Assembly (NCBI GenBank): GCA_023375785.1
Contig: SZWC01006719.1
Coordinates: 19,359 to 83,358 of the forward strand
From: Penium margaritaceum
Taxonomy: Eukaryota > Streptophyta > Zygnematophyceae > Desmidiales > Peniaceae
Length of the DNA: 64,000 bases
Reading direction: 5' to 3'
In this document: positions 1 to 13,100 of the stretch, piece after piece
Layout of the letters: every line of letters begins with the position of its first letter
Numbering within the stretch: position 1 is the first letter of the stretch
Program-made: the position numbers and the translations under genes
The notes under the pieces: generated by a model
What the model was told of the DNA's origin: nothing
Seen by the model: the letters and a program-made list of their open reading frames with translations, nothing else
Database searches by the model: none

Positions 1-54
<54 letters not shown>

Positions 55-82
55 ACACACACACATACACACACACACACAC
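1..82. repeat. (CA)n microsatellite
   Basis: Nearly pure CA dinucleotide run at the left edge of the window with a few T substitutions, ending where ACGCAATTGC begins. It is cut by the window boundary, so its true length is unknown. It belongs to the microsatellite patchwork leading into the octamer satellite. Confidence 0.95.
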
Positions 83-112
83 GCAATTGCATTGAGAAAT
101 TGAGTGAGTGAG

Positions 113-530
113 AGAGATAGAGGAGGGGTGAGAGTGAGAGTGCGAGAGTGGAGAGTGTGATAGTGCGAGAGTGCGAGAGTGCGAGAGCGCGAGAGTGCAA
201 GAATGCACGAGTGCGAGAGTGCAAGAGTGCGAGAGTGCAAGAGTGTGAGAGTGCCAGAGTGCGAGAGTGCGAGAGTGCAAGAGTGCGTGAGCGCAAGAGT
301 GGGAGAGTACGAGAGTGCGAGTGCGAGAGTGCGAGAGTGCGAGAGTGAGAGTGCAAGAGTACGAGGGTACGAGATTGCGAGAGTGCGAGAGTGTAAGAGT
401 GTGAGTGCGAGAGTGTGAGATTGTGAGAGTGCAAGAGTATGAGAGTGTGAGTGCGAGAGTGCGAGAGTGCGAGAGTGTGAGAGTGCGAGAGTACGAGAGT
501 GTGAGAGTGCGAGTGCATGAGTGCAAGTAC
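113..530 (+). repeat. GAGTGCGA-type octamer repeats, CpG-containing
   Basis: Degenerate 8-bp units, mostly GAGTGCGA with GAGTGCAA, GAGTGTGA and GAGTACGA variants. This is the same family as the large satellite to the right, but here the CpG-containing form is the commonest unit. Occasional 6-bp slips (GTGCGA) shift the phase. The open frames on both strands simply follow from the absence of stop triplets in this octamer. Confidence 0.85.
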
Positions 531-532
531 GT

Positions 533-545
533 TACGTGTGTGTGT

Positions 546-596
<51 letters not shown>

Positions 597-650
597 CGTA
601 CGTGCATGCATGCATACGTGCATGCATGCGTGTGTGTGTGTGTGTGTGTG
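533..650. repeat. Alternating purine-pyrimidine tract, (TG)n with GCATGC/ACGT core
   Basis: About 118 consecutive bases alternate pyrimidine and purine without a break: a TG run, then a core made of TACGTACGTGCATGC-like steps, then another TG run. Such tracts are classic candidates for Z-DNA under negative supercoiling (established chemistry). Whether this one adopts it in vivo is unknown. Confidence 0.9.
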
Positions 651-676
651 AGTGTGTGTGAGGGTGTATGTGAGTC

Positions 677-717
<41 letters not shown>

Positions 718-764
718 GTACGCATGCACGCACGCACACATGCATGCACACACACACACACATA
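677..764. repeat. (CA)n tract with GCATGC/ACGT core, inverted relative to the TG tract
   Basis: About 88 bases of alternating pyrimidine-purine: a CA run, a core with CGCACGTACGCATGC-like steps, then CA again. It is the complement-type counterpart of the TG tract at 533-650 with a spacer of about 26 bases, so the two could pair as an imperfect cruciform. Confidence 0.85.
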
Positions 765-796
765 GAGTGTGAGTGTGAGTGTGAGTGTGAGTGTGA

Positions 797-871
<75 letters not shown>

Positions 872-1165
872 TGCGACTGTGAGTGCGAGTGTGACTGTGA
901 GTGCGAGTGCGACTGTGTGTGTGAGTGCGACTGTAAGTGCAACTGTGAGTGTGAGTGCGACTTGAGTGCGAGTGTGAGTGTGATTGTGAGTGAGAGTGTG
1001 AGTGTGAGTGTGAGTGTGATTGTGAGTGTGAGTGTGAGTGTGAGTGTGAGTGTGAGTGTGAGTGTAACTGTGAGTGTGAGTGTGTGTGAGTGTGAGTGTG
1101 AGTGAGTGTGAATGTGAGTGTGAGTGTGACTGTGACTGTGACTGTGACTGTGACTGTGTGAGAGT
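765..1165 (+). repeat. Composite hexamer and (GA)n microsatellite
   Basis: GTGAGT hexamers run to about 800, then TG repeats to 818, a pure (GA)n run at 819-867, and then hexamers of GTGAGT, GTGACT and GTGCGA types. The last stretch (about 1,125-1,160) is GTGACT-rich. This is the transition from microsatellites into the 8-bp satellite. No gene is visible. Confidence 0.85.
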
Positions 1166-4100
1166 GCTAGAGTGTGACAATGTGAGTGTTAGAGTGTGAG
1201 AGTGTGAGATTGAGTGTGAGAGTGTGAGTGTGAGAGTATGAGAGTGCGAGAGTGTGAGTGTGAGAGTGTGAGAGTGTGAGAGTATAAGAGAGTGAGAGTG
1301 TGAGAGTGAGAGTGTGAGAGTATGAGTGTGAGAGTGAGGGAGAGAGAGAGTGAGAGTGTGAGAGTGTGAGAGTTTGAGAGTGTGAGAGTGTGAGAGTGTG
1401 AAAGTGTGAGTGTGAGAGTGTGAGAGTGTGAGAGTGTGAGAGTATGAGAGTGGGAGGGTGTGAGAGTGTATGAGAGTGTGAGTGTGAGAGTGTAAGAGTG
1501 AGAGTGTGCGATTGTGAGAGTGTGAGAGTGTGAGAGTGTGAAACTGTGAGAGTGTAAGTGTGTGAGAGTGTGAGAGTGTGAGAGTGTGAGTGTGAGAGTA
1601 TGAGAGTGTGAGAGTGTGAGAGTGTGAGAGTGTGTGAGTGTGAGAGTGTAAGAGTGTGACAGTGTGAGAGTGTGAAAGTGTGATTTTGATAGTGTGAGAG
1701 TGTGAAAGTGTGAAAGTGTGAGAGTGTGAGAGTGTGGGTGTGAGAGTGTGAGAGTGTGAGAGTAAGAGTGTGACAGTGTGAGAGTGTAAGAGTGTGAGAG
1801 TGTAAGAGTCTGAGAGTGTGACAGTGTGAGAGTGTGAGAGTGCGAGAGTGAGAGTGTGAGTGTGTAAGAGTGTGAGTGTGAGAGTGTGAGAGTGTGAGAG
1901 TGTGTCAGTGTAAAAGTGTGAGAGTGTGAGAATGATAGTGTGAGTGTGAGAGTGTGAGTGTGTGAGAGTGTGAGAGTGTGAGTGTGAGTGTGAGAGTGTG
2001 AGAGTGTGAGAGTGTGAGAGTGTGAGTGTGAGAGTGTAAGAGTGTGAGAGTGTGAGTGTAAGAGTGTGAGAGTGAGTGTGAGAACTTGTGAGTGTGAGAG
2101 TGTGAGAGTGTGAGAGTGTGAGAATGTGAGAGTGTGTGAGTGTGAGCGTAAGAGTGTGAGAGTGTGAGTGTGAGAGTGTGAGAGTGTGAAAGTGTGTGTG
2201 AGAGTGTGAGAGTGTGAGAGTGTGAGTGTGAGAGTGTGAGAGTGTGAGAGTGTGAGTGTAAGAGTGTGAGGGTGTAAGAATGTGAGACTGTGAGAGTGTG
2301 ATAGTGTGAGAGTGGGAGAGTGGGAGAGTGTAAGAGTGTGAGAGTGTAAGAGTGCGAGAGTGTGAGTGTGAGAGTGTGTCAGTGTGAAAGTGTGAAAGTG
2401 TGAGAGTGAGAGTGTGAGTGTAAGAATATGACAGTGTGAGTGTGTGAGAGTGAGTGTATGAGAGTGTGAGTGTGAGTGTGAGAGTGTGAGAGTGTAAGAG
2501 TGTGAGAGTGTGAGAGTATGAGTGTGAGAGTGTGGGGGTGTGGGAGTTAGAGTGTGAGAGTAGGAGATTGCAAGAGTGTGAGAGTGGGAGAGTGTGAGAG
2601 TGTGAGAGTGTGAGAGTGTAAGAGTGTGAGAGTGTGAGCGTGTGAGAGTGTGAGAGTGTGGGAGTGTGAGAGTGTGAGAGTGTGAGACTGTGAGAGTGTG
2701 AGAGTGTGAGAATGTGAGATTGTTCGAGTGCGAGAGTGCGAGAGTGTGAGATAGCAAGAGGGCGAGTGCGAGAGTACGAGAGTGCGAGAGTGTGAGTGTG
2801 AGAGTGTGAGAGTGTACGAGTGTCAAAGGGTCAAAGGTGAGGGTGTGAGAGTGTGAGAGTGTGAGAGTTTAAGAGTGTGACAGTTTGAGTCTGAGAGTGT
2901 GAAAGTGTGAGAGTGTGAAAGTGTGAGAGTGTGAGAGTGAGAGTTTGAAAGTGTGAGAGTGTGAGAGTGTGAGAGTATGAGTGTGAGAGTGTAAGAGTGT
3001 GAGAGTATGAGAGTGTGAGAGTGTGAGAGTGTGAGAGTGTGAGTGTGAGAGTGTGAAAGTGTGAGAGTGTGAAAGTGTGAGAGTGTGAGAGTGAGAGTTT
3101 GAAAGTGTGAGAGTGTGAGAGTGTGAGAGTATGAGTGTGAGAGTGTAAGAGTGTGAGAGTATGAGAGTGTTAGAGTGTGAGAGTGTGCGAGTGTGAGAGT
3201 ATGAGAGTGTATGAATGTGAGAGTGTGAGAGTGTGAGTGTGAGAGTGTGAGTGTTAGAGTGTGAGTGTGTGAGAGTGTGAGAGTATGCGTGTGTGAGAGT
3301 ATAAGAGTATGAGAGTGTGAGAGTGTCAGAGTGTGTGAGTGTGAGAGTGTAAGAGTGTGAGACTGTTAGTGTGAGAGTGTGAGAGTGTCAAAGTGTGAGA
3401 GTGTGAGAGTTTGAGTGTGAGAGTGTGAGAGTGTGACAGTGTGAGTGTGAGAGGTGAGAGTGTGAGAGTGTGAGAGTCTGAGAGTGTAAGAATGTGAGAG
3501 TGTAAGAGTGTGAGAGTGTTGGAGTGGAAGAGTGTGAGAGTGTAAGAGTGTGAGCGGGAGAGTGTGAGAGTGGGAGAGTGTAAGAGTGTGAGAGTGTGAG
3601 AGTGAGAGTAGGAGAGTGTGAGAGTGGGAGAGTGTAAGAGTGTGAGAGTGTGAGAGAGAGAGAGTGCCAAAGTGAGAGAGTTTGAGAGTGTATCTATGTG
3701 AGAGTGTGAGTGTGAGAGTGAGAGTGTGAGTGTGAGAGTGTGAGAGTGTGAGTGTGTGAGAGTCTGAGTGTGAGTGTTAGAGTGTGAGAGTGAGAGTGTT
3801 AGTGTGAAAGTGTGAGAGTATGAGAGTGTGAGTGTGAGAGTGTGAGTATTCGAGTGCAAGAGTACGAGAATGCCAGAGTGGCTGAGTGCGTGATTGCAAG
3901 AGAGCGAGTGCGAGAGTGCGAGAGTGCAAGAGTGCAACAGTGAGTTTGTGATTGTGTCATAGTTTTAGAGTATCAGAGTGTGAGAGTGTGAGAGTGTGAG
4001 GGTGTGAGAGTTAAGAGTCTGAGAGTTTGAGTGTGAGAGTCTGAGAGTGTGAGAGTGTGACAGTGTAAGAATGAAGGTCTGAGAGTGTGAGAGTCCGAGA

Positions 4101-6944
4101 GTGTGAGAGTGTGAGAAAGTGAGAGTGTGGGAGTGTGAGAGTGTGAGAGTGTGAGAGTGTGAGAGTGTGAGAATGAGAGAGTGGGAGTGTGAGAGTGTGA
4201 GAGTATGAGAGTGTTAGAGTGTGAGAGTGTGAGATTGTTTGGGTGTGAGAGTGCAAGAGTACCAGAGTGCTAGAGTGCGAGATTGCAAGAGAGCGAGTGT
4301 GAAAGTGTGAGAGAGTGAGAGTGCGAGAGTGCGAGAGTGCGAGTGTGAGAGAGTGAGAGTGTGAGAGTGTGAGAGTGACAAAGTGTTAGGGTGTGAGAGT
4401 GTGAGTGTGAGAGTGTGAGAGTTTAAGAGTGTGATAGTTTGAGTGTAAGATGTGAAAGAGTGAGAGTGTGAGAGTGAGAGTTTAAGAGTGTGAGAGTGTG
4501 AGAGTGTGAGAGTGTGAGAGTATGAGTGTTAAAGTGAGAGTGTGAGAGTGTAAGAGTGGGAAAGTGTGAGAGTGTTAGAGTGTGAGAGTGTGAGAGTGTG
4601 ACAGTGTGAGAGTGTGGGAGTGTGAGAGTGTAAGAATGTGAGAGTGGGAGAGCGTGAGAGTGTGAGAGTGTGAGTGTAAGAGTGTGTGTGAGAGTGTGAG
4701 TGTGTAAGAGTGTCAGAGTATGAGAGTGTGAGAGTGTAAGAGTATGAGAGTGTGAGAGTGTGACAGTGGGAGAGTGTGAGAGTGTGAGAGTTTGTGAGTA
4801 TGAGAGTGTAGGAGTGTGAGACTGTGAGAGTATGAGAGTGTGAGCGTGTGAGAGTGTGAAAGTGTGAGAGTGTGAGAGTGTGAGAGTATTACAGTATGAG
4901 TGTGAGAGTTTGAGATTGTGAGAGTGTGAGAGTGTGAGAGTGTAAGAATGTGAGAGTGTGAGAGTGTGAGTGTGACAGTGTGAGTGTGAGAGTGTGAGTG
5001 TGTGAGAGTATGAGAATGTGAGAGTGTGAGAGTGTAAGAGTATGAGAGTGTGAGAGTGTGAAGGCGTGAGAGTGTGAGAGTGGGAGAGTGTAAGAGTGTG
5101 AGAGTGTGAGAGTGTGAGAGTGTGAGAGTGTGAGAGTGCGGGAGTGTGAGAGTGTGAGAGTGTATCAGTGTTTGAGTGTGAGTGTGAGAGTAAGAGTGTG
5201 AGTGTGAGAGTGTAAGAGTGTGAGAGTATGAGGGTGTGAGGGTGTGATTGTGAGAGTGTGAGAGTGTGAGAGTGTATCAGTGTTTGAGTGTGAGTGTGAG
5301 AGTAAGAGTGTGAGTGTGAGAGTGTAAGAGTGTGAGAGTATGAGGGTGTGAGGGTGTGATTGTGAGAGTGTGAGTGTGAGTGTCAGAGTGTGACAGTGTG
5401 AGAGTGTGAGCGTAGAGAGAGTGAGTGTGAGAGTGTGAGTGTTTGAGTACGAGAGTGCGAGAGTGCCAGAGTGCCAGAGTGCAAGATTGCAAGATAGCGA
5501 GTGGGAGAGTGGAAGAGAGCAAGAGTGTGAGTGTGAGAGTGTGAGAGTGTTGGAGAGTGAGAGTGTCATAGAGTGAAAGTGTCAGAGGGTGAGAGTGTGA
5601 GAGTGTGAGAGTTTCAGAGTGTGAGAGTTTGAGTGTGAGAGTGTGAGAGTATGAGTGTGAGCGTGTTTGAGTGTGAGAGTGTGAGAGTGTGAAATTGAGA
5701 GTGTGAGAGTATGATTGTCTGAGAGTATGAGAGTGTGAGAGTATGAGTGTGAGAGTGTGAGATTGTGAGAGTGTGAGAGTGTGGGAGTGTGAGAGTGTTA
5801 GAGAGGGAGAGTGTGAGAGTGTGAGAGTGTGAGAGTGTGAGAGTGTGAGAGTGTGAGAGTGTGGTAGTGTGAGAGCGTGAGAGTGTGAGAGCTCGAGAGT
5901 GTGAGATTGTTTGGGTTCGAGAGTGCGAGAGTGCCACAGTCCTAGAATGCGAGATTGCAAGGGAGCGAGAGCGAGAGAGCGAGAGTGCCAGAGTGCGGGT
6001 ATGAGAGTGTGAGAGTGTGAGAGTGTCTGAGTGTCAGAGTGAGAGAGTTTGAGAGTGTGAGTGTGTGAGAGTGTGAGATTTTAACAGTGTGATAGTTTTG
6101 AGTGTGGGAGTGTGAAAGAGTGATAGTGAGAGTGTGAGAGTGTGAGAGTGAGAGTTTGAGAGTGTGAGAGTGAGAGTTTGACAGTGTGAAAGTGTGAGAT
6201 TATGAATGTCATAGTGCGAGATTGTGAGAGTGTAAGAGTGGGAGAGTGTGAGAGTGATAGAGTGTGAGAGTGTGAGAGTGTGAGAGTGTAAGAATGTGAG
6301 AGTGGGAGAGTGTAAGAGTGTGAGTGTGAGAGTGTGAGTGTGTGAGAGTGTGAGAGTATGAGAGTGTGAGAGTATACGAGTATGAGAGTGTGAGAGTGTG
6401 AGAGCGTGAGAGTGTGAGAGTGTGAGAGTGTGTGAGTGTGAGAGTGAAAAAGTGTGAGACTGTGAGAGTGTGAGAGTGTGCGAGTGTGAGAGTGTGAAAG
6501 TGTGAGAGTGTGAGAGTGTGAGAGTGTGAGAGTTGGAGAGTGTGACAGTGTGAGTGTGAGAGTGTGAAATTGTTAGAGTGTGAGTGTAAGAATGTGAGTG
6601 TGTGAGAGTGTGAGAGTATGAGAGTGAGTGTAAGAGTATGAGAGTGTGAGAGTGTGAGAGTGTGAGAGTTCGAGAGTGTGAGAGTGTGTGAGTGTGAGAG
6701 TGTAAGAGTGTGAGACTGTTAGAGTGTGAGAGTGGGAGAGTGTAAGAGTATGAGAGTGTGAGAGTGTGAGAGTACGAGAGTGTAAGAATGTAAGAGTGTA
6801 TCAGCGTGACAGTGTGAGTGTGAGTGAGAGTGTGAGTGTGTGAGAGTATGAGAGTGTGAGAGTGTGAGAGTACGAGAGTGTAAGAATGTAAGAGTGTATC
6901 AGCGTGACAGTGTGAGTGTGAGTGAGAGTGTGAGTGTGTGAGAG

Positions 6945-7186
6945 TGTGAGTGTGAGTATCAGAGTGTGATAGTAAGAGAGTGTGAGAGTGTGAGTGTTCG
7001 AGTGTTCGAGTGCGAGAGTGCCAGAGTGCCAGAGTGCGAGATTGCAAGGGAGCGAGTGTGAGAGTGTGAGTGTGAGTATCAGAGTGTGATAGTAAGAGAG
7101 TGTGAGAGTGTGAGTGTTCGAGTGTTCGAGTGCGAGAGTGCCAGAGTGCCAGAGTGCGAGATTGCAAGGGAGCGAGTGTGAGAGTG
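6945..7186 (+). repeat. Exact tandem duplication of a 120-bp satellite segment
   Basis: The segment at about 6,945-7,066 recurs at 7,065-7,186 with essentially no differences, at an offset of 120 bp (15 octamers). It contains a CpG-bearing cassette (core GAGATTGCAAGGGAGCG) and the variant TTCGAGTGTTCGAGTG. It is a clear example of recent local duplication in the satellite. Confidence 0.85.
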
Positions 7187-10100
7187 CGAGAGTGCAAGAG
7201 TGCGAGTGTGAGAGTGTGAGAGTGTGAGAGTGTAAGAGTGTGAGAGTGTGAGAGTGTTAGTGGGTGAGAGTGTGAGAGTGTGAGAGTGTGAGAATGTGAG
7301 AGTGTGAGAGTGTGAGAGTGTGAAAGAGTGAGTGTGAGAGTGTGAGTGTGAGAGTGTGAGTGTGTGAGTGTGAGAGTATAAGAGTGTGAGAGTGTAAGAG
7401 TGTGAGAGTGTGAGAGTGTGAGAATGTGAGAGTGTGAGAGTGTGAGAGTGTGAAAGAGTGAGTGTGAGAGTGTGAGTGTGAGAGTGTGAGTGTGTGAGTG
7501 TGAGAGTATAAGAGTGTGAGAGTGTAAGAGTATGAGAGTTTGAGAGTGTGAGAGTGTGAGAGTGTGAGAGTGTGTGAATGTGAGAGTGTAAGTGTGTGAG
7601 ACTTTGAGAGTGTTAGAATGAGAGTGTGAGAGTGAGAGTGAGTGTGAAAGTGTGAGAATGTGAGGGTGTGAGAGTATGAGAGTGTGAGAGTGTGAGAGTT
7701 TGAGAGTGTGAGAGTGTGAGAGTGTGAGAGTGTGTGAATGTGAGAGTGTAAGTGTGTGAGACTTTGAGAGTGTTAGAATGAGAGTGTGAGAGTGAGAGTG
7801 AGTGTGAAAGTGTGAGAATGTGAGGGTGTGAGAGTATGAGAGTGTGAGAGTGTGACCGTGTAAGTGTGAGAGTGTGAGAGTGTGAGAGTGTGAGAGTTTG
7901 AGAGTGTGAGATTGTGAGGGTGAGGGTGGGAGAGTGTGAGAGTGGGAGAGTGTAAGAGTGTGAGAGTGTGAGAGTGTGACAGTGAGAGTGGGAGAGTGTG
8001 AGAGTGGGAGTGTGTAAGAGTGTGAGAGTGTGATGGTGTGAGAGTGTGAGAGTGCGAGAGTGTGAGAGTCTGAGAGTGTATCAGTGTGAGAGTGTGTGTG
8101 TAAGAGTGAGAGTGTGAGTGTGAGAGTGTGAGAATGTGAATGTGTGAGATTGCGAGTATGAGAGTGTGAGTGTGAGTGTGAGAGTGTGAGAATGTGAGAG
8201 TGTGAGAGTGTGAGAGTGTAAAAGAGTGAGATTGTGAGAGTCTGGGAGTGTGAGAGTGTGAGAGTGGAAGAGTGTGAGAGTGTGAGAGCGTGAGAGTGTG
8301 GGAGTGTGAGAGTGGAAGATTGTGAGAGTGCGAGAGTGTGAGAGTGAGAGTGTTAGAGTGTGAGAGTGTGAAAGTGTGAGAGTGTGAGATTGTGAATGTG
8401 TTGGAGTGCGAGTGTGCGAGAGTGCCATAGTTCAAGATTGCAAGAAAGCGAGTACGAGAGTGCGAGCATGCAAGTGTGCGAGTGTGAGAGTGTGAGTGTG
8501 TGAGAGTGTGAGAGTGTGAGAGAGTGAGAGTGTGAGAGTGTGAGAGTGTCAGAGTGTGAGAGTGTGAGAGTCTGAGAGTGTGAGAGTGAGAGTATGAGTG
8601 TGAGAGTGTGAGATTGTGAGAGTGTGAGAGTGTAAAAGTGTGGAAGTGTGAGAGTGTGAGTGTGCGAGTGTGAGAGTGAGAGTGTGAGAGTATGAGTGTG
8701 TAAGAGTATGAGAGTGTGAGAGTGTGAGAGTGTGAGAGTGTAAGAGTATGAGAGTGTGAGAGTGTGAGAGTGTAAGAGTGTGAGAGTGTGAGAGTGTAAG
8801 AGTTTGAGAGTGTGAGTGTGAGAGTGTGAGAGTGTGTTTGTGAGAGTGAGAGTGTGAGAGTGTGAGAGTCTGAGAGTGTGAGAGTGTGAGAGTGTGAAAG
8901 TGTAAAAGTGCAAGAGTGTGAGAGTGTGAGAGTGAGAGTGAGAGAGTGTGAAAGTGTGAGAGTGTAAGAGTCTGAGTGTGAGAGTGTGAGAGTGTGAGAG
9001 TGGAAGAGTGTGAGAGTGTGAGAGTGTGAGAGCGTGAGAGTGTGAGAGTGCAAGAGTATGAGTGTGAGAGTATGAGAGTGTCAGAGTGTGATTGTGTGTG
9101 AGTGTGAGAGTGTGAGGGTGTGAAAGTGTGAGAGTGTGAGTGTGAGAGTGGGAGTGAGAGAATGAGAGTCTGAGAGCGTGAGAGTGTGAGTATGAGAGTG
9201 TGATAGTGTGAGAGTGTGAGTGGGAGAGTGTGAGAGTGTGAGAGTGTGTGTGAGAATGTGAGAGTGTAAGAGTGTGAGAGTGTGAGAGGGTGAGAGTGTG
9301 AGAGTGTGAGAGCGTAAGAGTGTGAGAGTCTGAGAGTGTGAGAGTGTGGGAGAATGAGTGTGAGAGTGTGAGAGTGTCAGAGTGTGAGAGTGTAAAAGTG
9401 TGAGAGTGTGAGAGTATGAGAGTGTGAGAGTGTGAGGGTACAATAGTGTGACAGTGGTAGAGTTTGAGAGTATGAGAGTGTGAGAGTGTGAGAGTGTGAG
9501 AGTTTGAGATTGTGAGAGTGAGCATGTAAGAGTGTGAGAGTGGGAGAGAGCAAGAGTGTGAGAGTGTGAGAGTGTGAGAGTGTGAGAGTGTGAGCATGTG
9601 AGAGTGTGAGAGTGGGAGAATGCGAGAATGCGAGAGTTTGAGAGTGTGAGAGTGTGAGAGTGTGAGAGTGAGAGTGTGGGTGTGAGAGTCTGAGAGTATG
9701 AGAGTGTGAGAGTGTGAGAGTGTAAAAGTGTGAGATTGTGAGAGTGTGGGAGTGTGAGAGTGTGAGAGTGGGAGAGTGTGAGAGTGTGAGAGTGTGAGAG
9801 TGTGGGAGTGTGAGAGTGGGAGAGTGTGAGAGTGTGAGAGTGTGAGAGTGTAAAAGTGTGAGATTGTGAGAGTGTGGGAGTGTGAGAGTGTGAGAGTGGG
9901 AGAGTGTGAGAGTGTGAGAGTGTGAGAGTGTGGGAGTGTGAGAGTGGGAGATTGTGAGAGTGCGAGAGTGTGAGAGTGAGAGTGTTAGAGTGTGAGAGTG
10001 TGAAAGTGTGAAAGTGTGAGAGTGTTGGAGTGCGAGAGTGTGAGAGTGCCAGTACGAGAGTGCGAGCATGCAAGAGTGCGAGTGTGAGAGTGTAAGAGTG

Positions 10101-13100
10101 TGAGAGTGTGAGAGTTACTAGACTGTGAGAGTGTGAGAGTGTGAGAGTGTGAGAATAAGAGTGTGAGAGTGTGAGAGTCTGAGAGTGTGAGAGTGAGAGT
10201 ATGAGTGTGAGAGTTTGAGATTGTGAGAGTGTGAGAGTATAAAAGTGTGAGAGTGTGAGAGTGTGAGTATGAGAGTGTGAGAGTGTGAGTGTGAGAATAT
10301 GAGTGTGTAAGAGTATGAGAGTGTGAGAGTGTGAGAGTGTAAGAGTATGAGAGTGTGAGAGTGTGAGAGTGTGAGAGTGTGAGAGTCTAAGAGTGTGAGA
10401 TTGTGAGTGTGAGAGTATGAGAGTGTGAGTGTGAGAGTGTGAGTGAGAGTGTGAGAGTGTGAGAGTATAAGAGTGTAAGAGTGTGAGAGTGTGAGAGAGA
10501 GTGAGAGAGTGTGAAAGCGTGAGTGTAAGAGTGTGAGTGTGAGAGTGTGAGAGTGGAAGAGTGTGAGAGTGTGAGAGTGTGAGAGTGTGAGAGTGCAAGA
10601 GTGTGAGTGTGAGAGTATGAGAGTGTGAGAGTGTGATTGTATGTCAGTGTGAGAGTGTGAGAGTGTGAAAGTGTGAGAGTGTGAGTGTGAGAGTGTGAGA
10701 GTGTGAGAGTGGGAGTGTGAGAGAATGAGAGTGTGAGAGTGTGAGAGTGTGAGTGTGAGAGTATGAGAGTGTGAGTGGGAGAGTGTGAGAGTGTGAGGGT
10801 GTGTGTGAGAGTGTGAGGGAATAGAGTGTGAGAGTGTGTGAGTGTGAGAGTTTTAGAATTTGAGAATGAGAGTGTGACAGTGTGACAGTGTGAAAGTGTG
10901 AGAGTGTGAGAGTATGAGAGTGTGAGAGTGTGAGAGTACAATAGTGTGACAGTGGTAGAGTATGAGAGTATGAGAGTGTGAGTGTGAGAGTGTGAGATTG
11001 TGAGAGTGCGCATGTAAGGGTGTGAGAGTGCAAGAGAGCAAGAGTGTGAGAGTGTGAGAGTGTGAGAGTGTGAGAGTGTGAGAGTGTGAGCATGTGAGAG
11101 TGTGAGAGTGCGAGAGTGCAAGAGTGCAGGAGTTTGTGAGTGTGAGAGTGTGAGAGTGAGAGTGTGGGTGTGAGAGTGTGAGGGTATGAGAGTGTGAGAG
11201 TGTGAGAGTGTGAGAGTCTGAGAGTGTGAGATTGTTAGAGTGTGCGAGTGCGAGAGTGCGAGAGTGTGAGAGTGTGAGAGTGTGAGTGTATGTCAGTGTG
11301 AGAGTGTGAGAGTGTCAGAGTGTGAGAGTGTGAGAGTCTGAGAGTGTGAGAGTGTGAGATTGTGAGAGTGCGCATGTAAGGGTGTGAGAGTGCAAGAGAG
11401 TGAGAGTGTGAGAGTGTGAGCGTGTGAGAGTGTGAGAGTGTGCGAGTGCGAGAGTGCCAGAGTGCGAGAGTGCGAGATTGCGAGAGAGCGAGTGCGAGAG
11501 TGCGAGAGTGTGAGAGTGCGAGAGTGTGAGTGTGAGAGTGAGAGTGAGAGTGTGAGGGTGTGAGAGTGTCAGAGTATGAGAGTGTGAGAGTATACGAGTA
11601 TGAGAGTGTGAGAGTGTACGAGTGTGAGAGTGTGAGAGTGAGAGTGTGGGTGTGAGAGTGTGAGGGTATGAGAGTGTGAGAGTGTGAGAGTGTGAGAGTC
11701 TGAGAGTGTGAGATTGTTAGAGTGTGCGAGTGCGAGAGTGCCAGAGTGCCAGAGTGCGAGATTGCAAGAGAGCGAGTGCGAGAGTGCTAGAGTGTGAGAG
11801 TGCGAGAGTGGGAGAGTGCGAGATTGCGAGATAGCGAGTGTGAGAGTGTGAGAGCTTAAGAGTGTGAGAGTGTTAGTGTGAGAGTGTGAGAGTGTGAGAG
11901 TTTGAGATTGTGAGTGTGAGAGTGAGAGTGAGAGTGTGAGAGTGTAAGAGTGGGAGAGTGTATGAGTGTCATAGTGTGAGTGTGAGAGTGAGAGTGAGAG
12001 TGTGAGAGTGTGAGAGTTTGAGTGTGTGAGAGTGTTAGAGTGTGAGAGTGTGGGAGTGTAAGAGTGTGAGAGTGTGAGAGTGTGAGAGTGTGAGAGTGTG
12101 AGAGTGCAAGAGTGTGAGTCTGAGAGTGTGAGAGTGTGAGAGTGTGAGAGTATGAGAGTGTGAAAGTGTGAAAGTGTGGGAGTGTGAGAGTGGGAGAGTG
12201 TTAGAGTGTGAGAGTGTGAGAGTGTGAGAGTCTGAGAGTGTGAGAGTGTGAGTGTGAGAGTGTGATACTGTGTGAGTGTGAGAGTCTAAGAGTATGAGAT
12301 TGTGTGAGTTTGAGAGTATGAGACTGTGAGAGTGTGAGAGTGTGAGGGTGTGAGAGTGTCAGAGTGTGAGAGTGTGAGAGTTTGAGTGTCTGAGAGTGTG
12401 AGAGTGTGAGAGTGTGAGAGTCTGAGAGTGTGAGAGTGTGAGAGTGTGAGAGTGTGAGAGTGACAGTGTGAGAGTGTGAGTGTGTGAGAATGTGAGTGTG
12501 TGAGAGTGTGAGAGTATGTGAGTGTGAGAGTGTGAGAGTGTGAGAGTCTGAGAGTGTGAGAGTGTGAGAGTGTGAGAGTGTGAGAGTGACAGTGTGAGAG
12601 TGTGAGTGTGTGAGAATGTGAGTGTGTGAGAGTGTGAGAGTATGTGAGTGTGAGAGTGAAAGAGTGTGAGAGTGTGAGAGTTTGCGATTGTGAGAGTTTA
12701 AGAGTGTGAGAGCAAAAGAGTGTGAGAGTGTGAGAGTGTGAGAATTTGTGGGTGTGAGAATGAGAGTATGAGTGTGAGAGTGTGAGATTGTGAGTGTGAG
12801 AGTGAGTGTGTTAGATGGTGAGAGTGTGAGAGTTTGAGAGTGTAAGAGTGTGAGAGTGTGAGTGTGAGAGTGCAAGAGTGTGAGTGGAAGAGTGTGATCG
12901 TGTGAGAGTGTAAGAGTATGAAAGTGTGAGAGTATGATAGTGTGAGAGTGTGAGAGTGAGAGTGTGAGAGTGTGAGAGAGTGAGAGTGTGAGAATGAGAT
13001 TGTGAGAGTGTGAGTGTGAGACTGTGAGAGTGTGAGAGTGTGAGGGTGTGAGATTGTGAGAGTGTATGAGTGTGAGAATGTGAGAGTTTTACAATATGAG

